9,295 nt of DNA from Hyphomonadaceae bacterium UBA2389 (GTDB lineage: Bacteria; Pseudomonadota; Alphaproteobacteria; Caulobacterales; Aquidulcibacteraceae): contig DDSN01000095.1 of the NCBI GenBank assembly GCA_002343395.1, positions 1-9,295 on the forward strand, written 5' to 3'. A model generated the notes under the pieces. That model was not told where the DNA came from and searched no databases. It was given only the letters and a program-made list of their open reading frames with translations. The translations under genes and the position numbers were made by a program. Positions 1 through 6,293 of this stretch are shown piece after piece. How positions within the stretch are numbered: position 1 is the first letter of the stretch; each line of letters begins with the position of its first letter.

Positions 1-287
1 TGGAACTGGTAGACGAAGCCGATGGTCGCCAGCCGCACCCGGCTGCGCTCGCGGTCCGTCAGGTCTGTGCAGTCGCGGCCGAGGATGGAGATGCGCCCGC
101 CGTCGGCGTGCTCCAGCAGGCCGGCCGCGTGCAGCAGGCTCGACTTGCCCGAGCCCGACGGCCCGATCAGGCCCACGATCTCGCCCGGCTGCACGTCCAG
201 GTCCACGCCCTTCAGCACCGGCAGGCGACCGGCGGCGGTGACGTAGGTGCGTTCCAGGCCGCGGATGGTGAGGACGGCGTCACTCAT
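1..287 (-). CDS. lolD: Lipoprotein-releasing ABC transporter ATP-binding subunit LolD, 3' end cut by window edge
   Basis: Cytoplasmic ATPase of the Lol complex, which extracts outer-membrane lipoproteins from the inner membrane and passes them to the chaperone LolA. About 95 N-terminal residues are visible and start MSDAVLTIRGLERTY. A Walker A motif, GPSGSGKS, lies near residues 43-50, and the Q-loop, GFVYQF, lies at the window edge; in LolD this normally continues FHHLLPEF. The signature motif, Walker B and H-loop lie outside the window. The ATG at 287-285 overlaps the lolC stop by 8 nt (ATGAGTGA) and has a GGAGG Shine-Dalgarno 9 nt upstream. Codon use differs from the neighbours: only about 4 of 95 codons end in A or T. 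ABC ATPase identity is certain; the LolD assignment rests on the Q-loop sequence and on the adjacent lolC. Confidence 0.93.
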   Translation of the reverse strand, partial: MSDAVLTIRGLERTYVTAAGRLPVLKGVDLDVQPGEIVGLIGPSGSGKSSLLHAAGLLEHADGGRISILGRDCTDLTDRERSRVRLATIGFVYQF

Positions 288-1551
288 AGCGAAGCGCCTC
301 CACCGGATCGAAGCGCGAGGCCCATGCCGATGTAATGAGCGTCGACGCGAACGTGACCAAGATCGTGAACACGGAAATTAGCGCGACTTCCCCCCACTCC
401 ACCTTCGCCGGCAAGGTTTCGAGGGAATAAACCGTTCCCGGAAACAGATCGAATCCGGTCAGCGACTGCACCGTATTTTGGATCGCCTCGATATTGAGGC
501 AAAATCCAACTCCCAAGCCCAACCCCAGAGCCAACCCCAGCACGCCGAGGCTTGCGCTTGCCATGAAGAAAATTCGCATGATGGCGCCTTTGGTCGCGCC
601 CATTGTGCGCAATATGGCGATGTCACGGCTCTTATTCTTCACCAGCATAATGAGGCCGGTCACGATATTGAGCGCCGCGATCGCCACCAGGATCATCAGT
701 ATGAGCCGCATTACGTTGCGCTCGACCACCAATGCATCCGACAGGCCCTGGCTCTTGGCGCGCCAATCGTAGATCACGACCTCGGGCCCGAGGCGCGAGC
801 GCAGCTCCATCATCATCGGCACGGTACGATCGGGATCGCGGATGCGAATCTCCAGTTCGTCGGCGCCGTCGCCGCGATTGAAGAGCACCTGCGCCTGTTC
901 AAGCGGCATGTAGACGAGCGCGGAGTCGTACTCCGCCATGCCCACGCTGAACACGCCGCCGATGAGAAACGATTTCCGCCGGGGCGTCAGTCCAAATGGC
1001 GTCGCCGCGCCCTGCGGAGAAATGATCGACACCGCCATGCCTTCCACGAGGCCGAGCCCCGCCGCCAGACGGTCGCCCAACAACACGGTCGGCGAGTCGA
1101 TGCCTTCGAACCCTTCGAGCCCTCCGCCAGGACGAATACTATCGACGACGATGGGAATGCCTTGCAGCTGCTCGCGCGGAATGCCGCGCACGGCCACGCC
1201 CGCCGCGGCGCCTTCGGCTGTCGCCAGCCCTTGCGCATTGATGATCGGGGTCACGTGCAGAACATCAGGCGTCTCCGCGACGCGCAGGCGAAGGCCTTCG
1301 ATCTCCTCGCCTGACATGCCGCGTACATCGACATACACATGGCCGTTCACGCCGAGGATGCGCGTGAGCAGGGTTTCGCGGAATCCATTCATCACCGACA
1401 TGGTGATAATCAGCGCCATCACCGCAAGCGTGATCGCCACCACAGAAATAACGGAAATGAGCGCGACGCCGCCGTATTGGCGCTTGGCGCGCAGGTAGCG
1501 CCCCGCCAACATGCGCTCGAAAAGCCCGAAAGGGACGCTGCCGCCGCTCAT
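280..1551 (-). CDS. lolC: Lipoprotein-releasing system permease, LolC/LolE family (LolF-like)
   Basis: Inner-membrane subunit of the LolCDE-type exporter that releases lipoproteins to LolA. From the ATG the protein has 423 residues, a usual length. Layout: TM1 about 28-51 followed by the family motif SVMNGF; a large periplasmic MacB-like domain about 52-280; TM2 about 281-303; TM3 about 327-351; TM4 about 388-410; and the typical C-terminus FDPVEALRYE. The periplasmic segment 178-193 (ISPQGAATPFGLTPRR after V/S) resembles the LolA-binding Hook of LolC. Only one permease gene precedes lolD, so it may be a LolF-type hybrid working as a homodimer. The ATG at 1551-1549 shares one base with the proS stop (TGATG). 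A TTG one codon upstream is a less likely start. No strong Shine-Dalgarno is seen, which fits translational coupling to proS. Confidence 0.93.
   Translation of the reverse strand: MSGGSVPFGLFERMLAGRYLRAKRQYGGVALISVISVVAITLAVMALIITMSVMNGFRETLLTRILGVNGHVYVDVRGMSGEEIEGLRLRVAETPDVLHVTPIINAQGLATAEGAAAGVAVRGIPREQLQGIPIVVDSIRPGGGLEGFEGIDSPTVLLGDRLAAGLGLVEGMAVSIISPQGAATPFGLTPRRKSFLIGGVFSVGMAEYDSALVYMPLEQAQVLFNRGDGADELEIRIRDPDRTVPMMMELRSRLGPEVVIYDWRAKSQGLSDALVVERNVMRLILMILVAIAALNIVTGLIMLVKNKSRDIAILRTMGATKGAIMRIFFMASASLGVLGLALGLGLGVGFCLNIEAIQNTVQSLTGFDLFPGTVYSLETLPAKVEWGEVALISVFTILVTFASTLITSAWASRFDPVEALRYE
297..301 (-). promoter_or_regulatory. Shine-Dalgarno for lolD
   Basis: GGAGG on the minus strand, 9 nt before the lolD ATG and inside the last codons of lolC. 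It supports the start that overlaps the lolC stop. Confidence 0.7.
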
Positions 1552-3080
1552 CAATAGGCCCGCGCGATCAAGATTTCCTCAACACCAGGCTTGCCGCTGA
1601 AGATGCACGGGCGGAAAGCGCTTGGTTGCGTGAGCGGTGCGTTGCGTATCGTAAGTTTGAGCGCCTTGAGCCGCTCGCCCACGGCGTCCAACGCCGCGCC
1701 CGTCGGCCTTGACCAATGGACGCGCGCCCAGCCCTTGAACTCCCCCTCCTTGTCTTCGCCAAAATAGCGCTCGAGATCGGCGAACGAGGCAAAGTCGTCG
1801 CGGATGTTATTTTCCAGCCGCGCCTTCGCTTCATTGAACAATTCGGCCTGCGTCGACTCCAACAGAGCGACGGCTTGGACCAGGAAGTCCGCGCGGGAAA
1901 ACGTGTGAGATTTCACTTTTTCCCCCTCTCGCAGCGCATTGCGCTTGATGAATGTCACGTTGGCGCCGGCGGCGTCGCGCGGCCCGATCTCGCATATGAT
2001 CGGCGCGCCGCGGCGGACCCAATCCCAGCGCTTGTCCGCAGGGCGGGCATCCTTGGCATCCACGAAGGCGCGAAGCGGCGCGCCGAAAACCGTGAGCGCG
2101 CTCAGGTCAGACGCAAGCGCCGCGCAATAGGCCGACAGTTCGACGTCTTCCGGCTTGCCCCGCAACATCGGCACGATCACGATCTGGCGCGGCGCGATGG
2201 CTGGCGGCGCACGCAAGCCGTCGTCGTCGCCATGCGTCATGATCACGCCGCCGATCAGGCGCGTCGACACGCCCCAGGACGTCGTGTGCGCGAGCGTCAT
2301 CCCGCCTTCGTTGTCTTGATACCGAATATTTTGCGCTTCCGCGAAGTGGGTGCCGAGATAATGCGAGGTTCCCGCCTGCAACGCCTTGCCGTCCTGCATC
2401 ATCGCTTCGATTGAAAACGTCGATACAGCACCGGGGAAGCGCTCGTTCTCCGGCTTCTCGCCAGCGACAACAGGCAAGGCGAGAAATTCTTCAGCGAAAC
2501 TGCGGTACATCTCAAGCGCCCGCATCGTCTCGGCGACGGCGTCCGTCTGGTTCGCGTGCGCGGTATGCCCTTCCTGCCAAAGGAACTCAGCCGTTCGGAG
2601 AAACATGCGCGTGCGCATTTCCCACCGCACGATGTTCGCCCACTGGTTCAGCATCAGCGGCAGATCGCGGTAGGATTTGATCCAGCGACTGAACGCATCG
2701 CCGATAATGGTTTCCGAGGTCGGCCGCAGGATAAGCGGCTCTGCCAGTTCCGCCTCGGGATCGGGCCGCAACGTTCCGTCTACCGCCTTGAGCCGATGGT
2801 GGGTGACGACCGCCATCTCCTTCGCGAAACCATCGACGTGCTCGGCTTCCTTGGCGATGAAGCTGAGCGGGATCATCATGGGGAAATAGTAGTTCTCACA
2901 GCCCGCCGCCTTGATGCGGCGGTCCAGCTCGCCCTGGATGCGCTCCCAGATTCCATAGCCCCACGGCTTGATGATCATGCAGCCGCGCGTCGGCGACAAC
3001 TCGGCGAGGTCAGCCTCGCGCACGATCGCCTGATACCATTCAGGGAAGTCCTCCGCGCGCGTTACCTTGAGCGCATGCAT
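1551..3080 (-). CDS. proS: Prolyl-tRNA synthetase, archaeal/eukaryote-like type (ProS type 3)
   Basis: Class II aminoacyl-tRNA synthetase that charges tRNAPro with proline in the cytoplasm; 509 residues. The N-terminus (TRGCMIIKPWGYGIWE at 31-46, ENYYFPMMIP, EAEHVDGFAKE) is that of the archaeal-type subfamily, not of the roughly 440-residue alphaproteobacterial type 2. The TSE loop RPTSETI is at 119-125, motif 2 (FLRTAEFLWQEGHTAH) at 160-175, proline-pocket GKALQAGTSHYLG at 231-243, and motif 3 (HGDDDGLRAPPAIAP) at 283-297. An anticodon-binding domain follows at about 298-400, then the type 3 C-terminal domain ending in Tyr (ARAY). There is no INS editing insertion. Of the four zinc-ligand cysteine positions only C492 remains; the others read as S457, about A462 and S495. 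The start is supported by AAAGGA 9 nt upstream. It follows a 60-nt gap and couples to lolC. Subfamily call by eye, fairly sure. Confidence 0.96.
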   Translation of the reverse strand: MHALKVTRAEDFPEWYQAIVREADLAELSPTRGCMIIKPWGYGIWERIQGELDRRIKAAGCENYYFPMMIPLSFIAKEAEHVDGFAKEMAVVTHHRLKAVDGTLRPDPEAELAEPLILRPTSETIIGDAFSRWIKSYRDLPLMLNQWANIVRWEMRTRMFLRTAEFLWQEGHTAHANQTDAVAETMRALEMYRSFAEEFLALPVVAGEKPENERFPGAVSTFSIEAMMQDGKALQAGTSHYLGTHFAEAQNIRYQDNEGGMTLAHTTSWGVSTRLIGGVIMTHGDDDGLRAPPAIAPRQIVIVPMLRGKPEDVELSAYCAALASDLSALTVFGAPLRAFVDAKDARPADKRWDWVRRGAPIICEIGPRDAAGANVTFIKRNALREGEKVKSHTFSRADFLVQAVALLESTQAELFNEAKARLENNIRDDFASFADLERYFGEDKEGEFKGWARVHWSRPTGAALDAVGERLKALKLTIRNAPLTQPSAFRPCIFSGKPGVEEILIARAY

Positions 3081-3089
3081 GCCGTCACG

Positions 3090-3095
3090 TCCTTT
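3090..3095 (-). promoter_or_regulatory. Shine-Dalgarno for proS
   Basis: AAAGGA on the minus strand, 9 nt before the proS ATG at 3080. It fixes the start just upstream of the first conserved ProRS residues. Confidence 0.7.
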
Positions 3096-3115
3096 CGGGT
3101 TTTCACATAGACCGC

Positions 3116-3130
3116 GCCGCCCTGGGCGGC
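3116..3130 (-). repeat. Short GC hairpin in the 60-nt gap between the DUF1467 gene and proS
   Basis: GCCGCC and GGCGGC form a perfect 6-bp inverted repeat around a 3-nt loop (7 bp if a 1-nt loop is allowed). It sits 11 nt after the DUF1467 stop and 36 nt before the proS ATG. No T-run follows, so it is not a canonical intrinsic terminator. It could be a weak attenuator, an mRNA-stability stem, or chance in GC-rich DNA. It is the only structured element in the only sizeable intergenic gap. Confidence 0.4.
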
Positions 3131-3140
3131 AACGCGGCCG

Positions 3141-3389
3141 TCAGTTCGGGCGCATGTTCCACAGATCGACGGAGATCGCCCACGCGACGCCAAGCCACAC
3201 AATTGCCGCGATCGCGGCCGCCAGCAGCGCCTTGAACCCCAGATTGTGAGCGCGCGGCGCCCCGCGCTCGACGCCAGGCGGCGCTTGCTCATCGGCCTCA
3301 TGCAGGCTTTGAGCGCCAAGCGGCAACATCGTAAAGAATGCGAGCCACCATACGATGATATAGATGGCGATGCCCAGAAACAGGTTCAT
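3141..3389 (-). CDS. Small two-TM membrane protein, DUF1467 family
   Basis: 82-residue protein of unknown function. Two hydrophobic segments are visible, at about 3-27 (LFLGIAIYIIVWWLAFFTMLPLG) and 52-74 (ALLAAAIAAIVWLGVAWAIS). They are separated by a polar, Pro/Gly/Glu-rich loop (EADEQAPPGVERGAPRA). The two-helix layout, the LPLGAQS exit from helix 1 and the PPGVERGAP loop match my recollection of DUF1467 proteins, which in alphaproteobacteria lie between mce and proS. The ATG overlaps the mce stop by 4 nt (ATGA), so translation is probably coupled. No Shine-Dalgarno is evident. Position suggests an inner-membrane protein, but nothing here reveals its role. Confidence 0.88.
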   Translation of the reverse strand: MNLFLGIAIYIIVWWLAFFTMLPLGAQSLHEADEQAPPGVERGAPRAHNLGFKALLAAAIAAIVWLGVAWAISVDLWNMRPN

Positions 3390-3823
3390 GCGTGGGCGCC
3401 GTGATGCGCAGACTTGGGGGTCTCCATCAGTTCGATCAGCACGCCGTTCGAGTTTTTCGGGTGGATGAAGATAATCAGCGTTCCGTGCGCGCCTATACGC
3501 GGTTCGTTCAACACCGTCGCTCCCCTGCGCGCCATCTCGTCGCGCGCCTCGTAAATGTTCTCGACTTCGAAGCAGACGTGATGCTGGCCGCCTTGCGGAT
3601 TGCGCTCCAGGAATTTCACGATCGGCGAGTTCTCGCCGAGCGGCTCTATCAACTCGATCTGGCTGTTGGCGACGTTCACAAAGGCGAACTTCACGCCCTG
3701 CGCCGGCAGTTCTCGCGTCTCGGTAATCGCGGCGTCGGATACGCCGTAGAGATCGCGGTAAGTCTGCTTCGCCGCCTCGATCGAAGGCACCGCAACACCG
3801 ACATGGTTCAACCGGCCGATCAT
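3386..3823 (-). CDS. mce: Methylmalonyl-CoA epimerase
   Basis: Interconverts the (2R) and (2S) forms of methylmalonyl-CoA, linking propionyl-CoA carboxylase to methylmalonyl-CoA mutase, and also serves the ethylmalonyl-CoA pathway where present. The 145-residue protein is a single VOC-fold unit with two halves. It starts MIGRLNHVGVAVPSI, contains IELIEPLGENSPIVKFLE at 56-73, GGQHHVCFEV at 78-87, and HPKNSNGVLIELME at 121-134. Likely metal ligands by family comparison are H7, E57, H81 or H82, and E131. The ATG at 3823 is preferred over a start 19 codons upstream inside rnj because an AGGAG Shine-Dalgarno precedes it by 8 nt and the family begins at this Met. The gap after the rnj stop is 11 nt. 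The last residues form a His-rich tail (HHGAHA). Confidence 0.95.
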   Translation of the reverse strand: MIGRLNHVGVAVPSIEAAKQTYRDLYGVSDAAITETRELPAQGVKFAFVNVANSQIELIEPLGENSPIVKFLERNPQGGQHHVCFEVENIYEARDEMARRGATVLNEPRIGAHGTLIIFIHPKNSNGVLIELMETPKSAHHGAHA

Positions 3824-3831
3824 CTGTTTCA

Positions 3832-3836
3832 CTCCT
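3832..3836 (-). promoter_or_regulatory. Shine-Dalgarno for mce, overlapping the rnj stop codon
   Basis: AGGAG on the minus strand, 8 nt before the mce ATG at 3823. It shares bases with the TAG stop of rnj (TAGGAG), so ribosomes terminating on rnj sit on the mce binding site. It decides the mce start. Confidence 0.8.
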
Positions 3837-5517
3837 AGAGCCGCAAAACGCTCACATCGACAAGCGGCCGCTTGCGCCACAGCCGCTCGGCGGCCTTGCG
3901 GACAGCTCGCACCAGCGCCGCCTCCACCGCCTCGTCGTCGTCGCGTTCGCCGTGGCTCAGCTTCGAGAACGCCGCTTGCGCGGTGCGCTCAAGGTCATTG
4001 AGCGCGATGTCGAGTTCTTCCTCGTCCGCCATCGCGAGCCCACGTACCGTTACGTTGGGGCCCGCCATGATCGCATTCTTTGCGGAGACCGCCAGCGCCA
4101 CATGCACCGCGCCCTCCGCGGCCAAACGGCGGCGGTCGCGAAACGCCTCGTCCTCGGTCTCGATCACGACGTTGCCGTCGACAAACAACCTTCCCGATGG
4201 GACCTCGTCGATGATCGCCGCCGGACCGGGCGCCAACCGGACGAGGTCGCCGTTGTTTGGTCCAATCGCTTCCGGAACCTGCAACTCGCGCGCCAGCTTC
4301 ACATGCTCGCGGATATGGCGTTGCTCGCCATGCACGGGCACCGCGATGCGCGGGCGCGCCCAGCTATACATCTGGCGCAACTCGTCGCGCGCCGGATGTC
4401 CCGAGACGTGAACCGGATGATCGTCGGCGGTGATGAGGTCCACGCCCCGATCGATAAACATGTTGTAGAGCGCGTGGATCGCCGCCTCGTTGCCGGGAAT
4501 CACGCGCGAGGAAAATACAACGGTATCGCCGTTGGTAAGTTTGACATGACGGTGCTCGCCGCGCGCGATCCGCGACAACGCGGCCCGTGGCTCGCCTTGG
4601 CTGCCGGTGCAGAGATAGAGCACTTTCGAGGGCTCCATGGCGCCAACGTCTTCCTCCGCGAGCGGCGTGGGCGCTTCCGCCAGCAGGCCCACGCCCTTCG
4701 CGGCGGCGTAGATACGATGCATGGAGCGGCCAACCAGAACCGGCGTGCGCCCGCAGGCGCGCGCCGCGAGCAATGCGGTCTCGACGCGCGCCACGTTCGA
4801 GGCGAAAGCCGTAACCGCGACCCGTCCCGTGCAGCCGGCGATGACTTTTGTCAGCTTCTCGCGCACATCCGCTTCCGATCCGGAAACGCCCTCGACGAAC
4901 ACGTTGGTTGAATCACACACCATGGCGAGCACGCCTTCGTCCGCCATGGCGCGCAGCGCCGCTTCATCGGTTAAATCGCCGATGAGCGGATCGGGGTCGA
5001 TCTTCCAGTCGCCTGTATGCCAGACCAAGCCCAGCGGCGTGCGGATCGCGAGGCCGTTCGGCTCGGGGATCGAATGCGTAAGCGTGATGTACTCGATATC
5101 GAAGGGCCCGAGGTCGAGTTTTCCCTTCAGCGGCAACACCGTGAGCGGAACCTTTTCCAAGAGGTTTTGCTCGCGCAGCTTTTCCCGAACCAGCGCCGCG
5201 GTGAACGGCGTGGCGTAAACCGGCGCCTTGAGGCGCGGCCACAGCCAAGCGAGCGCGCCAATATGATCCTCGTGTGCGTGGGTGAGCACGATGCCGAGAA
5301 TATTCTCCTGCTCACCTTCCAAATAACCCGGATCGGGCAGAATGAGCTCGACGCCAGGCGTGGCGTCCTCGCGTCCGAAGGTGACGCCGATGTCGACGAT
5401 GATCCACTGGCGCGCGTCGGGCGGGCCGTAACCATAGGCGTTCAGGTTCATGCCGATTTCGCCGGCGCCGCCGAGCGGCAAGAACACCAACTCGTCGTCG
5501 GATTTCGGCCGCCTCAA
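3835..5517 (-). CDS. rnj: Ribonuclease J (metallo-beta-lactamase / beta-CASP)
   Basis: Zinc-dependent endo- and 5'-3' exoribonuclease for rRNA maturation and mRNA decay; 560 residues, usual for RNase J. It opens DELVFLPLGGAGEIGMN. The metallo-beta-lactamase motif HAHEDH is at 80-85, H148 lies in LTHSIPEPNG, and D170 in HTGDWKID. The beta-CASP region (about 205-370) contains DSTN at 202-205, CTGSQGEPRAAL near 303-314, and SGHPARDEL at 372-380, followed by VHGEQRH at 395-401. A C-terminal domain spans about 450-560. The start is TTG at 5517-5515, overlapping the coaX TGA by 4 nt (TTGA). No better in-frame start precedes the conserved N-terminus, and no clear Shine-Dalgarno is seen, so coupling to coaX is likely. 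The stop is TAG, 11 nt before mce. Confidence 0.95.
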   Translation of the reverse strand: MRRPKSDDELVFLPLGGAGEIGMNLNAYGYGPPDARQWIIVDIGVTFGREDATPGVELILPDPGYLEGEQENILGIVLTHAHEDHIGALAWLWPRLKAPVYATPFTAALVREKLREQNLLEKVPLTVLPLKGKLDLGPFDIEYITLTHSIPEPNGLAIRTPLGLVWHTGDWKIDPDPLIGDLTDEAALRAMADEGVLAMVCDSTNVFVEGVSGSEADVREKLTKVIAGCTGRVAVTAFASNVARVETALLAARACGRTPVLVGRSMHRIYAAAKGVGLLAEAPTPLAEEDVGAMEPSKVLYLCTGSQGEPRAALSRIARGEHRHVKLTNGDTVVFSSRVIPGNEAAIHALYNMFIDRGVDLITADDHPVHVSGHPARDELRQMYSWARPRIAVPVHGEQRHIREHVKLARELQVPEAIGPNNGDLVRLAPGPAAIIDEVPSGRLFVDGNVVIETEDEAFRDRRRLAAEGAVHVALAVSAKNAIMAGPNVTVRGLAMADEEELDIALNDLERTAQAAFSKLSHGERDDDEAVEAALVRAVRKAAERLWRKRPLVDVSVLRL

Positions 5518-6290
5518 AGCGCGCCGCCATTGCGCTTGAAAATCTCCAGAAGGCCGCGCGAGGTCAGGTCCTGGTCGAAATGATCTATGCTTGGAAACGC
5601 GCCCTCGAAAATCGAGGCGACGCCGCCTGTGGCGATTGTCTTCATCGGCGCGCCGTACTCAGCCTTGATGCGCCGGCAAAGCCCCTCGATCATCTCAATC
5701 GATCCCCAATAGATTCCTGACTGCATGGCGCTCACGGTGTCCCGGCCTATGACGCGTCCGGGATCGCGTATTTCCACGCGCGGCAAACGCGCCGCCGCGT
5801 CGTGCAATGCCTGGAGCGAAAGGTTGATGCCAGGCAAAATGATGCCGCCCTCGAAAGCGCCATCAGCGCCGACAATATCGAATGTGGTCGCTGTTCCGCT
5901 GTCGATCACGATCGCTGGGCCTCCGTACTCGATGTAGGCGCCAACCGCGTTCACCAACCTGTCGGCGCCAGCTTCACGCGGCTTATCAATGCGCACTTCA
6001 ATACCGATCTTGACCCCGTCTTCGCCGATCACCAGCGGCTCCGCGCCCACATAGCGGCGCGAGAGATTGCGCAGATTGAAGAGCGCCTGGGGAACCACCG
6101 TCGATATGATGCAGGCGGTGACGTGCTCCAGGTTGAGGCCCGACAGCGCCATGACCTGTGTGAGCCAGGGGGCGTACTCGTCAGCGGTTCGCCGCGCATC
6201 GGTCGAGGCGCGCCATTGGCCGCGCCACGCTTGGCCGTCATGGACAGCGAACTTCGTATTGGTGTTGCCGACATCGACAGCAAGAAGCAT
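5514..6290 (-). CDS. coaX: Type III pantothenate kinase
   Basis: Phosphorylates pantothenate, the first step of coenzyme A synthesis; type III enzymes are ASKHA-fold and not feedback-inhibited by CoA. The protein has 258 residues, standard for CoaX. Motifs: phosphate loop DVGNTNTK at 6-13; GADR at 108-111 with the catalytic Asp110; DSGTATTFD at 130-138; GGIILPG at 148-154; and TGGVAS at 221-226. The ATG at 6290 lies 3 nt after the birA stop (TGAGAGATG), and the gene ends in an overlap with rnj, so all three are probably co-translated. Nothing is missing. With birA it forms a cofactor pair inside the cluster. Confidence 0.96.
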   Translation of the reverse strand: MLLAVDVGNTNTKFAVHDGQAWRGQWRASTDARRTADEYAPWLTQVMALSGLNLEHVTACIISTVVPQALFNLRNLSRRYVGAEPLVIGEDGVKIGIEVRIDKPREAGADRLVNAVGAYIEYGGPAIVIDSGTATTFDIVGADGAFEGGIILPGINLSLQALHDAAARLPRVEIRDPGRVIGRDTVSAMQSGIYWGSIEMIEGLCRRIKAEYGAPMKTIATGGVASIFEGAFPSIDHFDQDLTSRGLLEIFKRNGGAL

Positions 6291-6293
6291 CTC

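Noticed and set aside
478..1314. 278-codon plus-strand open frame antisense to lolC
   Set aside because: His/Arg/Gln-rich low-complexity translation with no domain; the minus strand encodes a complete LolC/E permease.
3116..3130. Hairpin considered as an intrinsic terminator before proS
   Set aside because: The stem is short and no T-run follows it on the minus strand; what follows is GCGGTCTATG.
3824..3880. 19-codon upstream extension of mce
   Set aside because: It reads through the end of rnj, is not conserved epimerase sequence, and lacks a ribosome site, whereas the Met at 3823 has AGGAG 8 nt upstream.
3952..4911. 319-codon plus-strand open frame antisense to rnj
   Set aside because: Arg/His-rich translation without family features, and rnj is intact with all catalytic motifs on the other strand.
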